Below are positions 7,965-17,196 of a stretch of DNA of 57,991 nt, one piece after another (within the stretch, counting starts at the first letter, position 1; every line of letters starts with the position of its first letter). The notes beneath the pieces are model-generated. The model saw only the letters and a list, made by a program, of their open reading frames with translations, was not told the origin of the DNA and did not search any database. Source of the DNA: DASYGT01 sp035999365 (GTDB lineage Bacteria > Actinomycetota > Actinomycetes > Mycobacteriales > Jatrophihabitantaceae). The DNA is taken from assembly GCA_035999365.1 (NCBI GenBank), contig DASYGT010000046.1:1-57991 (forward strand), read 5' to 3'. The position numbers were made by a program, and so were the translations under genes.

Positions 7965-9812
7965 CTACGAACCGATGTGGCCCCATCCGCTGAAGAAGGA
8001 ACCCGGGGCGGACTGCCCGGCACCCCACAGGAACCCGTCCGCACCGATCACGTAGATCACGATCGCGCCGTTGGCCGCGAAGAGCGTCGACGGATCCCCC
8101 GCCGCCTGCGGGCTGCCGGTTCCCATATTGCCGAACGTCGTGAACTGGCTCGCCGGCGTCACCGCCTGCGCACCCTGGACCATCCCGGAATTGGCGGCGT
8201 ACAGCACGATCGGCCCCGCGCTGCGCACCGGCACTGCGGCGACGGTGCTGGAGAACGCGCCCGAGGCACTGACTTGCCGCCACGTACCGAAGCTCACGCC
8301 AGGCGCCGGCTGGCCGACCATCCAGATCGCGCCCGGATTGCCGCTCTGGCCGCCGTCGACTACCGACAGGGTGCCGTCGCCCGCCTGGAACACGCTCGGG
8401 TCGCCCGTAGACGTGGTGGACGAGCCACCGGATCCGATCGCCGCCCACGCGGAGAACGTGCCGCCGCGGCGCGACTGCCCCGATCCCTGGATCACCGCGC
8501 CGTTGCGTGCGTAGATCACGATCAACCCCGACGCCGTGACCAGTGCTGCGGGCTTGCCGCTGTAGCCACCGGTAGCGGTCAGCCGCTGCCAGACCCCCCA
8601 CGACCCGTTGGCCGCGGACTGGCCGATCCCCCACACGTTGCCGTCGCCCGCGGTCACATACACGACGAGGGCGCCGCTCGGCGCCGTGAGCACCTCTGCA
8701 TCGCTGGCTACGTCAGGCACCGTCGGACTGCTCGCACCGAGTGACACCCAGCCCGAGAAGGACTGCCCGACCGCCTGCTGGCCGTTGGCCTCGATCCGCC
8801 CGTTGGACCGAGCGAACACCGCCAACGTGTTGTTCACCGTCTTGACCGCGGTCGGCTGACCTGTGAACACCGGGCCGTGGTCGATCGTGCTCCACGGGCC
8901 GAAGCGCTGACCGGCTGCCGACTGCGAGGTGGCCAGGATGTTCGTGCCGGCCTCGCGGTATGCCACGAGGGTGCCGAGTGACGAGAGCACCACCGGGCCC
9001 GGCCGGGGAGGCGACACCGGCCCGAGCGTCGCGGTTGCCAGCTCCAGAGCCGGGGTCGAGTTCGCGGGGACGGCGAAGTAGTAGGCGTTCAGGATCTGCG
9101 TGAACGGTTCGTTCAGCGTGTGCGCGCAGGCCTGCGTGCCGTTCTGACTCATCGTGGAGCCGTTTGCAGCCTGACCGCACGTGTCGTGCGCGCTGCCGGT
9201 GTGCGTGGCCAGATCAGCTCGATAGAACGTCTGCCGCACCTCGTGCGTGCCCGCGTCGCGCGCGATCACCGACCAGGTCTGCTGCACCGCGTCGTTCGTT
9301 CGCGTCTGCGCCGAGTTCGCGCGGTACACCTGGAAGTTCGTGTCGTCGGTGACGTCGAAGCAATTCGTCGACGACGGCGTCGCGCCGTAGTAGCCGCCAT
9401 AGTGGTTCACCCAGAACCACCCGTAGGACTTGACCGCGACAGCACCCGCCTTCAGCGCCTCGCCGTCCCAACTCGACACCCATTCGTTGGGCAAGACGTT
9501 CTCGACGTAGTTTTCGAACCCGACCGTGGCGATCGTCTTGGTGGAGGTGATGAGTACGCGGATGGAGTTGGGCGGTGTCGTCTGGGAGCGGTAGCCCGAG
9601 CAGGAGGCGGCACTGGACTCGTCCTTGACGATGTGCAGATTCGGATCCGTCACAGCCGGCGCAATCGCGTTCGGCGCCAATCCGCCCGGTGTGGTGACGG
9701 GGGCGGGTGCCGGCGACGGGGTAGGCGCAGCTGAAGCCGGTTGCGAAGCCGCTGTTGTGGCCGCCAGCGCAGCGACCACAGCAATGGCCAGCAGCCGTAC
9801 ACGCACCGTCAT
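7965..9812 (-). CDS. Secreted SpoIID/LytB-domain protein with seven-repeat C-terminal propeller-like region
   Basis: 615 residues from the ATG at 9812, preceded by a G-rich Shine-Dalgarno sequence; an upstream in-frame start would overlap the next gene. A signal peptide ends near residue 29 (QPASAA), followed by a Pro/Thr linker. Residues about 85-245 match SpoIID/LytB, with 'FENYVENVLPNEW' and 'ALKAGAVAVKSYG' (family: peptidoglycan lytic transglycosylase or amidase enhancer). From about 265 to the end, seven repeats of roughly 50 residues each end in an aromatic motif such as FGPWSTI, FSGWVSLG, WGVWQRL, FSAWAAIG, FGTWRQV or FSGWGHIG. This resembles seven-bladed PLL-like lectin propellers and may bind wall glycans. 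The propeller fold is inferred from repeat spacing. Confidence 0.8.
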   Translation of the reverse strand: MTVRVRLLAIAVVAALAATTAASQPASAAPTPSPAPAPVTTPGGLAPNAIAPAVTDPNLHIVKDESSAASCSGYRSQTTPPNSIRVLITSTKTIATVGFENYVENVLPNEWVSSWDGEALKAGAVAVKSYGWFWVNHYGGYYGATPSSTNCFDVTDDTNFQVYRANSAQTRTNDAVQQTWSVIARDAGTHEVRQTFYRADLATHTGSAHDTCGQAANGSTMSQNGTQACAHTLNEPFTQILNAYYFAVPANSTPALELATATLGPVSPPRPGPVVLSSLGTLVAYREAGTNILATSQSAAGQRFGPWSTIDHGPVFTGQPTAVKTVNNTLAVFARSNGRIEANGQQAVGQSFSGWVSLGASSPTVPDVASDAEVLTAPSGALVVYVTAGDGNVWGIGQSAANGSWGVWQRLTATGGYSGKPAALVTASGLIVIYARNGAVIQGSGQSRRGGTFSAWAAIGSGGSSTTSTGDPSVFQAGDGTLSVVDGGQSGNPGAIWMVGQPAPGVSFGTWRQVSASGAFSSTVAAVPVRSAGPIVLYAANSGMVQGAQAVTPASQFTTFGNMGTGSPQAAGDPSTLFAANGAIVIYVIGADGFLWGAGQSAPGSFFSGWGHIGS

Positions 9813-9846
9813 CCGCAGACCCCCGTTGTTGTTGCTGATCGCACCG

Positions 9847-11880
9847 CTACCCATGTGTAGTCGTCGTGCAGGCCGTCCCAGTTGCATTCACCTTATAGAT
9901 CTTGATCGACCCGAACCGGTGAACCAGGTCGACGCGCGGACTGTGTGCCACCAAGGCACGCTGGTAGGTCATCGGGAAGTTCGGCACTCTGGGCCCTCCG
10001 ACGACCACGTACTCGACACCGAACCGGTTCACCAGACATCCCGCAGGAACCGCTCCCGGGTTGTCGACGAGCCAGTACCAGGCGTTCCACCTGTCGTCGT
10101 AGCCATGGCTCCCGACCTTCGACACCGGCGGCAGCCCGAACAGGTACGGCACCTTCTCATCGACGTAGGACCAGGTGAGCATCTCCAGGTTCTGGGCATA
10201 CGCGACGACATGCCCGGGCGCGGTGTGCTTTGCCAGCCAGCGCGCTGCGGCGGTGTATGACGGCCCGTGCGGGGTGCGGGCCGCCATGTCACGTGCGATG
10301 GGCCCGCGGGCGCTGCGCGTCGTCGCCAGAACGAGCAGCGCCGCGACGACGACCGCGCAGACGAGACCGGGCACCGCAGGGGCAAACCGCGTGCGCCGAG
10401 CAGAGCGATGCCGCCCCACGAACGCCACCGCTCGTTGCACGCATAGCGCGATCGCACATGCACCGGCCACGGTCAGCACGCCGTAGACCGGAAGGATCAT
10501 GCTGCGTAACCGCTCCTGCACGCCGTACCAGAGACCTGAGACGAACAGCGCCGCGCCGGAGTTCGACGACGCCGTCCAGATCCCGACTGCCGTGAACAGC
10601 GCCCAGGCGACGAACCAGGGCCGGGCCCAGCGCAACTCACGGAAGGCGAAGCACAGGACGGCCGCCAGCAGGCACGGAATCGTCAGCCAGATGCCGATCT
10701 GAATCGTCGTCTGCTTCAACGGGTAGTCGCCCGTGCTGGGCGAGGGATACGCGTAGAGCACGTAGCGCTGGAAGTCGACCACCCAGAAGCGGAATGCTCC
10801 GGAATAGTTCCCGGGCATGCTCGCCCGCACGTTCGCGCGCTCGCTTCCCGCGCCGAACAGGGTCGGCACCATCGGAGCGACCGCTACGACGGCAGCTACC
10901 GACGTCGACACCAGGGCCGTCAACGCTGCACGGACGCGCAGCGCACCGATCGTCGCGATCACAGCGAGGATCATCACGATCGCGAAGAGCACCTCGTAGG
11001 TGTGTGTGAGCAGCACGCCCGCGACAGCGACCCCGCCGAGTGCGCCGACGGACACACCGCGTCGGCTGCGGATCGCCTCGACGATCAGCACGACGACGGA
11101 GACCGCCAGCCCCGGCGCGATCTCCTGCGTGATCCGACCGGTGAGGGTCGACATCCACAGCGGGCCGAGCACGATCACCGCCGATGCCGCGCTGGCCGCC
11201 ACCACGGTGCGGGCGCCGAGCAGCCGCGCCAGAACGAACACCGCGACAACGAACGCGACAGGCCCGATCACCGCTTCCCAGGCGAGCATTGCGGCGCCGA
11301 TCCGGCCGCCGGACAACGACGCGACCTGCGCCCACTGGACGTCCGCGGCGAGCGGGTAGAAGTGGCACGCCTCCGCGGGCTGGGTCGAACCGGTCGTGCA
11401 CACCGACGACGCGACCGTCGTGCCCTTCTCGAGGATCGTGCGCGCCAACATCCCGTGGTACATCGCATCCCAGCCCGGTGGCTGGCGGAACGAGCGGAAG
11501 AACGTGACGCCGAAGGCGGCGCAGATCGTTGCCGGAATACCGACTGCGATCGCGTCGGCGCGGCCTGGGCGGCCCGCCGCGGCGTTCCACCACTGCGCTG
11601 CGCTGTCAGCACCGCGCCGCCGCCCAACCGTGATCGAGATCGCGACGACGGTGATGGCGATGACTAGTTCCACGGCGAGTACTGCACCGACGTTGCGGGG
11701 CAATCCCACTGCGGGCAGCCACGACATGGCGATGGCCGTGAGACCGAGCGACAGAACCGGCGCCACCGACCAGACAACCCATCGCGTGCGGCCAGGGGAC
11801 ACAGCGAACGCAAGGAGCCCGCCGGGCACGAGCGCTAGTACAACGGCGACGAGCGCGGTGAACACACCGAGTCCTTTCAC
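9847..11880 (-). CDS. Large multispanning membrane protein, DUF6541-like (GT-C fold candidate)
   Basis: 677 residues from a GTG at 11880. It has a hydrophobic N-terminus and a first large loop with 'RQPPGWDAMYHGMLARTILE', which I recognise as the pattern of the actinobacterial DUF6541 family. At least ten more membrane helices and a roughly 140-residue extracytoplasmic C-terminal domain follow. The Asp in PGWDAMYH occupies the place of the catalytic first-loop acid of GT-C glycosyltransferases, so a polyprenyl-sugar-dependent transferase is a reasonable guess. It lies 34 bases upstream of the SpoIID gene on the same strand, so co-transcription is likely, and it is divergent from another multispanning protein. 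Confidence 0.7.
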   Translation of the reverse strand: MKGLGVFTALVAVVLALVPGGLLAFAVSPGRTRWVVWSVAPVLSLGLTAIAMSWLPAVGLPRNVGAVLAVELVIAITVVAISITVGRRRGADSAAQWWNAAAGRPGRADAIAVGIPATICAAFGVTFFRSFRQPPGWDAMYHGMLARTILEKGTTVASSVCTTGSTQPAEACHFYPLAADVQWAQVASLSGGRIGAAMLAWEAVIGPVAFVVAVFVLARLLGARTVVAASAASAVIVLGPLWMSTLTGRITQEIAPGLAVSVVVLIVEAIRSRRGVSVGALGGVAVAGVLLTHTYEVLFAIVMILAVIATIGALRVRAALTALVSTSVAAVVAVAPMVPTLFGAGSERANVRASMPGNYSGAFRFWVVDFQRYVLYAYPSPSTGDYPLKQTTIQIGIWLTIPCLLAAVLCFAFRELRWARPWFVAWALFTAVGIWTASSNSGAALFVSGLWYGVQERLRSMILPVYGVLTVAGACAIALCVQRAVAFVGRHRSARRTRFAPAVPGLVCAVVVAALLVLATTRSARGPIARDMAARTPHGPSYTAAARWLAKHTAPGHVVAYAQNLEMLTWSYVDEKVPYLFGLPPVSKVGSHGYDDRWNAWYWLVDNPGAVPAGCLVNRFGVEYVVVGGPRVPNFPMTYQRALVAHSPRVDLVHRFGSIKIYKVNATGTACTTTTHG

Positions 11881-12040
11881 GATGAGGAAAATTCTTCGGT
11901 CACGCAGACGTCAACCTGAGCGTTGCCAGACCGGCTCAGCTAGTCAAACACGGGCCTCGTTATACGCTCGCGCTGCTGCCAAGTGGTCCTTAGATTCCGG
12001 CAATTCGACCTCGACGACCCGCCGATCCCCCCGCCAGCCC

Positions 12041-12048
12041 AGGAGGAG
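12041..12048 (+). promoter_or_regulatory. Strong ribosome binding site deciding a TTG start
   Basis: AGGAGGAG lies 3 to 5 bases before a TTG at 12052. An in-frame start at 11983 has no comparable site. A TATACG -10-like hexamer at 11961-11966, with no clear -35, lies within the intergenic region. Confidence 0.6.
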
Positions 12049-12051
12049 CCG

Positions 12052-14094
12052 TTGTCCACGAGCATCAGCGATCGGCCAGCACCCGCAGCGGCACCGCCGG
12101 GGTGGACGCATGGCGCGGCGCTCGTGACGCGGGCCCTGGACTACCTCATCGATGCCGTCGTCGTGGCGTTCGCCGACTGGACCGTGCTCTATCACCTCGG
12201 CCTTCTCGCGAAGCTGCACACCGACGTCCTGCTGCTGTTGTGGGTCGTCACCACTGCGGTGGCCTTGTGGACGCTCGGGCGCATTCGCGGCGGCGCCGAC
12301 GAGAAGCCGGTGTCCCCGTCCGAGCCGGTCGCGGCCGACAACTCGGTCCGATCGTCGGTGCTCAGCGCGCTCGGCAACGTCTCCGTGCCACTCGTGGGTG
12401 CATCCGTGCTGCTCGCCGCCGTGTCGGCCGGCCTGGTCATGTCCGGCACGAATTCGCTGTGGTGGCCCGGTTGGTTGGCGGGCGCCGCGTCGGTCGTGGT
12501 CGCGCTGCTGGCCGTACTGCGTGCCGCGCGCGACGCGACGACAGGAACCCGTGGGCTCGATCTCGCGACGGTCTCACCGGCCGGCACGCTGCTCGCTCTT
12601 GGCAGCGGCCTTGGGCTGGGCCTCTTTTCCCTCTTCACGCTGCGTTCGGATCCGGACGACACGTTCTACGTCAACCGTGCCGCATGGGTCGCCAACCACG
12701 GCACGATCCCCACGCACGACACGATGTTCTCCGACCAGACTCTGCCCGCGATCCGCGGCGCAGGCGTGCCTGTCCAGTCCATCGAGACCTTCCAGGGCGC
12801 GATTGCGCACGTGTTCCATCTCGCCGCCGGCACGGCCGCCTACTTGGTGACGCCGCCCGTTGGGACATTCCTCGCCGTCTGGGCGCTGTGGCGCCTGGTC
12901 CGCGCCTGGGCACCGCGTCGCCTCGCGCTCTGCTTCGCACTCGGCCTGGTGTACCTGCTCTGGGCGGGCACGACGGGCGCGAACCTGGGTGTCTTCTTCC
13001 TCGCACGCATGCAGCAGGGCAAGGTCGTCTTCGTGGCGATGATGGTGCCACTGCTCTACGTCTACCTGACGGAGTGGATCGCCAAACCCAGCCGCCGGCA
13101 CGCCGCGTTGCTGTTCGCCGGCGGCGTGACCGCGGTAGGGCTGACCTCGTCGGCGACATTCCTCGTCCCGATCATCTGCGCTGCGGTCGCGCTGCCCGTA
13201 TTGCTGCAACGCCGTTACCTGATCGCGCTCGGCGCATTCGTTCCGTTCGTCTACCCGGCCGTCGTCGGCCTCGTCGTGCACTTCTCGAACTCCTCCGTCG
13301 ACCCGAACGGCAAGGTGTGGGACGGCCAGGGAATGGTGCACTTCGTCTTCGGCACCCACGTGTTCGGTGCGATCGGCTGGCTCGCTGCATTGGCGGCCGT
13401 CTGGTTCGTGCGGCCCGGTGCCCCGCGCCTAGCGGTGGCGGGCGCGTCGGCGATGCTCCTCGTCGTCGCGGGACCGGGCATCCTCAGCCTGATGAACGAC
13501 CTCACGGGCGCGCACGCAGTGCTGTGGCGGGCAGTGTGGGTCGCGCCGCTACCTGCGCTGGTCGGGATGGCCGCCGCGCTGCCGCTCCCCGCGGATATCC
13601 GTTGGGCGGCGCCGTTGCCTGCACTCGTCGGCATTGCCGCTGTCGTCGCGGCCGGGCAGTTGCTGTGGGCACCGGCGCGCAGCGTGTCGATCACCTCCAG
13701 CCCTACCTGGCGCTACAACGCGCAGGCGTTGCACCAGGCACGTCAGATCCTCGACATGCATCGCGGACCGGGTCCCGTCCTCGCCCCCGATACGACCATG
13801 CGGGCGCTCACGCTCACCACGACGACGGTGCACGCGATCGACCCGCTGTACGCCTACGTGCTGCTGCTCGACGAGCCCGCGGCGCAGCATCGCGCTCGCA
13901 TCCTGCTCAGCAGGATGATCGAAGGTAAGTCGCCGATGCCCAGCGCCGCGGCGGTGCGGGCAGCGCTGAGCGAACTCAAGGTGAGCATGGTGTGCGTCAA
14001 ACCGGGTTGGACCGAGCGCACCGCGCTCGCGAAGTCCGCGGGCTACACGCGAGCGACGTCGATCTCCGGCGAGACCTGCCTGCTGCCGGGCTGA
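12052..14094 (+). CDS. Large multispanning membrane protein, DUF6077-like (GT-C fold candidate)
   Basis: 680 residues from the TTG at 12052, chosen for the AGGAGGAG site just upstream. About twelve or more hydrophobic helices are interrupted by a loop containing 'LRSDPDDTFYVNRAAWVANH'. This acidic DPDD motif after an early helix is what I recognise from actinobacterial DUF6077 proteins and resembles GT-C first-loop acids. The last 100 residues are soluble. A role in transferring lipid-linked sugars outside the membrane is inferred. It is divergent from the DUF6541-like gene and convergent with a flippase-like gene, which suits a polymer-assembly locus. Confidence 0.7.
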   Translation: MSTSISDRPAPAAAPPGWTHGAALVTRALDYLIDAVVVAFADWTVLYHLGLLAKLHTDVLLLLWVVTTAVALWTLGRIRGGADEKPVSPSEPVAADNSVRSSVLSALGNVSVPLVGASVLLAAVSAGLVMSGTNSLWWPGWLAGAASVVVALLAVLRAARDATTGTRGLDLATVSPAGTLLALGSGLGLGLFSLFTLRSDPDDTFYVNRAAWVANHGTIPTHDTMFSDQTLPAIRGAGVPVQSIETFQGAIAHVFHLAAGTAAYLVTPPVGTFLAVWALWRLVRAWAPRRLALCFALGLVYLLWAGTTGANLGVFFLARMQQGKVVFVAMMVPLLYVYLTEWIAKPSRRHAALLFAGGVTAVGLTSSATFLVPIICAAVALPVLLQRRYLIALGAFVPFVYPAVVGLVVHFSNSSVDPNGKVWDGQGMVHFVFGTHVFGAIGWLAALAAVWFVRPGAPRLAVAGASAMLLVVAGPGILSLMNDLTGAHAVLWRAVWVAPLPALVGMAAALPLPADIRWAAPLPALVGIAAVVAAGQLLWAPARSVSITSSPTWRYNAQALHQARQILDMHRGPGPVLAPDTTMRALTLTTTTVHAIDPLYAYVLLLDEPAAQHRARILLSRMIEGKSPMPSAAAVRAALSELKVSMVCVKPGWTERTALAKSAGYTRATSISGETCLLPG

Positions 14095-14099
14095 CCAGC

Positions 14100-14129
14100 C
14101 TTCTCAGGCCTCGGCTTCTCAGGCCTCGG
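14100..14129. repeat. Exact 15-bp tandem duplication at a convergent gene junction
   Basis: CTTCTCAGGCCTCGG occurs twice head to tail (14100-14114 and 14115-14129). The second copy encodes the last residues and stop of the minus-strand gene. The first copy repeats that coding end, including a second in-frame stop, in the intergenic gap. This looks like a recent slippage duplication without effect on either protein. Confidence 0.8.
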
Positions 14130-15159
14130 CGGCGGCGATGCCGGGCGGGTTGTCGCCCGCGATCGCATCGGCCTTCGAGCGCCGCAGTTCACGCATGCCG
14201 GACAGGGCCGCACCGCCCGCCGACAACACGTCGGCAAGGATGAAGATGGCGCGTGAGACGACCGCGATTCCAAGGGCCTCACCCGTGGACATCACCGGCG
14301 CGAGTGCCGAGACGATGAGCGCTTCACGCACACCGGCGCCCGACGGCGCGAAGATGAACAGCACTCCGGCCGCCATGGCGAGGGCAAAGCCGCCGATGCA
14401 GCGAGTCAGGCCGCCGAAGCCCGGAGCCCCGAGCGCGTTGGACAGCAGCCACAGGTGCACGCCGAAGAACACCCATGCGGTGATCAGCCACGCACAGGAG
14501 CGCAGCACGCCTGGCCAGCTCAGGGCCCTCGGCAACGGGCCCTTGCGCATGACCCGCAGCACCAGGTTCACCAGGCGGGTGAGGATCGGCGGAGCCGACG
14601 CGATGAGCGCGAACGGCAGGATCGCGAGCATGATCCACACTTCGGTGGCGTGCTTCTGCACGAGGATCGGGAAACCCATGACACCGACGACGAGTGCCGT
14701 CGACAGCGAGAGCCCGACCCAGGCGAGCGAGGTGGTGAACGACCGTCCGCGAGGCACGCCGGCACGCTTGCCGAGTTCCATCTGCAGCACGATCGACCAC
14801 ACGCTGCCGGGGAGGTACTTGCCCAACTGCCCGACGAAGAAGATGCGGCCCGCAGACAGCGGCGACAGGCGATGCCCCTCGTCGGCAAGAAGTGCACGCC
14901 ACGCCATCAGGCTTGCGAGGGTGCCGAGCAGGGCGGCGACGAGCGAGAGCAGCACGCTCTGCCAGGCCAGGGTGAGCAGCGCCGAGCGAACGCCGTTCCA
15001 CTGGGAGACAACCGCGTAGGCGATCGCAGCGAGAATCAGGACGGCGACGGCGGGGCGCGCCACGGGCATGAGCCGGCGGGCGACGGGCAGCAGGCGGGCG
15101 ATCATCCCGCGTTTCGGGGTCGCCACCGTCGCGGAGGACGGCGGGCTGTCCACGGACAC
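14119..15159 (-). CDS. Flippase-like membrane protein of the lysylphosphatidylglycerol synthase TM family
   Basis: 346 residues from a GTG at 15159 with AGGAG four bases upstream; a second in-frame GTG lies at 15153. About eight membrane helices are visible. 'GQLGKYLPGSVWSIVLQ' and the late 'FIFAPSGAGVREALIV' are diagnostic for the UPF0104/AglD-like family, which shares the membrane domain of MprF. These proteins are proposed lipid or lipid-linked sugar flippases in envelope loci. There is no soluble aminoacyltransferase domain, so it is not a complete MprF. It lies 113 bases downstream of the LpxA homologue on the same strand and could move its lipid product. Confidence 0.82.
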   Translation of the reverse strand: MSVDSPPSSATVATPKRGMIARLLPVARRLMPVARPAVAVLILAAIAYAVVSQWNGVRSALLTLAWQSVLLSLVAALLGTLASLMAWRALLADEGHRLSPLSAGRIFFVGQLGKYLPGSVWSIVLQMELGKRAGVPRGRSFTTSLAWVGLSLSTALVVGVMGFPILVQKHATEVWIMLAILPFALIASAPPILTRLVNLVLRVMRKGPLPRALSWPGVLRSCAWLITAWVFFGVHLWLLSNALGAPGFGGLTRCIGGFALAMAAGVLFIFAPSGAGVREALIVSALAPVMSTGEALGIAVVSRAIFILADVLSAGGAALSGMRELRRSKADAIAGDNPPGIAAAEA

Positions 15160-15272
15160 GGGTCTCCTGCGGGTTTCGACGGCATCAACGGCATCGGCTA
15201 AGGCACGAATTCATGACACGGATCTGCCAATGATTTACCCAACAGGCTAACAGCTTGAACTGAGAGTTCTGC

Positions 15273-15992
15273 TCAGGAATCGGCGGTTTCGACCGCCGCG
15301 TGCCAACGATTCCAAGCAGCCGTTAGGGCGGCGTCACCGTCGATGCGGGCAATGTCACCCGTCCGATACGCGGCATCGACGCGAGCTACCGTCTCGGCGG
15401 CGATGCCGGCCCGGGTCATTCCGACGGTGTTCGCGCGGTGCACACGGCAGGGATTGCCGTATGCCAGTGCGTACGGCGCGATGTCACGCGTCACCACTGA
15501 CCCCATGCCCACCATTGCGGTGGCTCCGATCACCCGGCGCTGGTGCACGATCGCCCCCATGCCCAGGTTCGCGCCGTCATCGACGTGCACGTGCCCCCCC
15601 AGCGTCGCTGACGAGGCCATCGTGACGGCATCGCCGATGACGTTGTCGTGGCCTATGTACACCTTGTTCATGATGTAGCAGTTGCTGCCGAGAACCGTGC
15701 GCCCATAGTGACCCTGGTGAACGGTCGTGTACTCCCGCAACACGTTGTCATCACCGATAGTGATTCCGGTGCCGACGGGGTCCGCATCCGGGGCCGGCGG
15801 CAGGTCGGTGCCCGCCGCGCCGTGATCAATGCCACGGATCTCGGCCGGCGTCCCGATGACGACATGCGGCCCGATCCAGTTCCGGCTGCCCAGTCGAAGG
15901 GGGCCGAGCAGCACCGCGAACGGGCCGATCACGTTGCCGTCCCCCAGTTGCACGCCGTCGCCGACGACCGCCGTGGGGTGAATGTGGTTCAC
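15273..15992 (-). CDS. lpxA: LpxA-like acyl-ACP:UDP-sugar acyltransferase
   Basis: 239 residues from a GTG at 15992 with CAGGAG six bases upstream; the longer open frame runs into the divergent gene. Hexapeptide repeats build a left-handed beta-helix. 'YIGHDNVIGD' places His115 at the catalytic His125 of E. coli LpxA, and 'GAIVHQ' matches the second conserved histidine. The C-terminal helical part ('GNPCRVHRANTVGMTRAGI') matches LpxA rather than small acetyltransferases. Met163 sits at the position of Gly173 in E. coli LpxA, the acyl-length ruler. LpxA normally acylates UDP-GlcNAc at O-3, or a 3-amino analogue at N-3, in lipid A synthesis. The product here is unknown, since no LPS is expected. 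It is divergent from an aminotransferase/dehydrogenase pair. Confidence 0.85.
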   Translation of the reverse strand: MNHIHPTAVVGDGVQLGDGNVIGPFAVLLGPLRLGSRNWIGPHVVIGTPAEIRGIDHGAAGTDLPPAPDADPVGTGITIGDDNVLREYTTVHQGHYGRTVLGSNCYIMNKVYIGHDNVIGDAVTMASSATLGGHVHVDDGANLGMGAIVHQRRVIGATAMVGMGSVVTRDIAPYALAYGNPCRVHRANTVGMTRAGIAAETVARVDAAYRTGDIARIDGDAALTAAWNRWHAAVETADS

Positions 15993-16091
15993 GCAACTCT
16001 CCTGAGGCGCGGCTTCGATCGAGTGCTGGCCCGCCGGGGGGCGACGATAGCATCGGCTTACCGATTCCCCAGTGTTGCGGAGCCTTCTTCC

Positions 16092-17192
16092 ATGATTCCC
16101 GTCTCCAGCGTGGTGATTCCGGACGGAACCGAGGAACTTGTCCTCGAAGTCCTGCGGTCCGGAATGCTCGCTCAGGGCCCGATGGTGCAGCGGTTCGAGC
16201 AAGAGTTCGCCGCGATCACCGAAGTCCAGCACGCCGTCGCCGTCAACAACGGCACCACCGCATTGGTGGCCTCACTCCAGGTTCTCGACCTGCAGCCTGG
16301 CGACGAGGTGCTCACCAGCCCGTTCACCTTCGTCGCGACGTTGAACGCCATCCTCGAAGCGGGCGCAACGGCCGTCTTCGCCGACATCCGCACCGACGAC
16401 TTCTGCGTCGATCCGGAGGCGGTCGAATCCGCCATCGGTGCCCGCACGAAGGTGCTCATGCCGGTGCACCTCTACGGACAGTGCGCGGACATGACCGCAC
16501 TCGCCCCGCTCGCCGAACGCCATGGCCTGCACCTCGTCGAAGACGCCGCGCAGGCGCACGCGGCGAGCATCGACGGCAAGCGCGCCGGTTCGTTCGGACT
16601 CGGTTGCTTCTCGTTCTACGGAACGAAGAACGTCACCACCGGCGAGGGCGGCATCATCACCACGAACGACGACACGCTCGCCGACCGGCTACGCGTGCTG
16701 CGCAACCAGGGCATGCGCCAGCGCTACGTGTACGAGATGGCCGGTCACAACTACCGGCTCACCGACCTACAGGCCGCGCTCGCCATTCCGCAGCTCGCCC
16801 GCCTCGAGGCCACCACCGCGCAGCGGCAGGCCAACGCACAGCGGCTCATTGCCGGTCTCACCGGCATCCCTGGCATCACGGTGCCCCAGCAGCTGCCCGG
16901 ACGCAGCCACGTGTGGCACCAGTTCACCGTGCTCGTCACCGACGAGGCCCCGATCGATCGCGACGAGTTCGTCGCAATGCTCGGCGAGCGGGGCGTGGGT
17001 AGCGGCATCTACTACCCGAAGCTGGTGTTCGACTACGACTGCTATCGCGACCATCCGGGAGTGAAGGTCGCGGACGTGCCGGTTGCTGCGTCCGTCGTCC
17101 GCCAGGCCGTGTCGCTGCCTGTGCACCCCAAGCTGACCGACGCAGACCTCGACACCGTCATCGCGACGGTGCGCGACCTGATGAAGGCCTGA
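16092..17192 (+). CDS. DegT/DnrJ/EryC1 family sugar aminotransferase (GnnB-like candidate)
   Basis: 366 residues from the ATG at 16092; the open frame extends upstream into the divergent LpxA gene without family support. It is a PLP-dependent fold I enzyme with 'NNGTTALVASLQVLDLQPGDEV', 'LVEDAAQAHAA' and the PLP-lysine motif 'FYGTKNVTTGEGG'. The family transfers an amino group from glutamate to keto-sugar nucleotides. The dehydrogenase gene follows after 4 bases, so the pair probably oxidises and then aminates one position of a UDP-sugar. Next to an LpxA homologue, the best-known parallel is GnnB, which makes UDP-2-acetamido-3-amino-glucose. That assignment is an inference from context. Confidence 0.85.
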   Translation: MIPVSSVVIPDGTEELVLEVLRSGMLAQGPMVQRFEQEFAAITEVQHAVAVNNGTTALVASLQVLDLQPGDEVLTSPFTFVATLNAILEAGATAVFADIRTDDFCVDPEAVESAIGARTKVLMPVHLYGQCADMTALAPLAERHGLHLVEDAAQAHAASIDGKRAGSFGLGCFSFYGTKNVTTGEGGIITTNDDTLADRLRVLRNQGMRQRYVYEMAGHNYRLTDLQAALAIPQLARLEATTAQRQANAQRLIAGLTGIPGITVPQQLPGRSHVWHQFTVLVTDEAPIDRDEFVAMLGERGVGSGIYYPKLVFDYDCYRDHPGVKVADVPVAASVVRQAVSLPVHPKLTDADLDTVIATVRDLMKA

Positions 17193-17196
17193 CCCG

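Noticed and set aside
7045..8634. Minus-strand frame of 529 codons across the wzt gene and SpoIID C-terminus
   Set aside because: It crosses two real genes in different frames and shows only Arg-rich shadow sequence.
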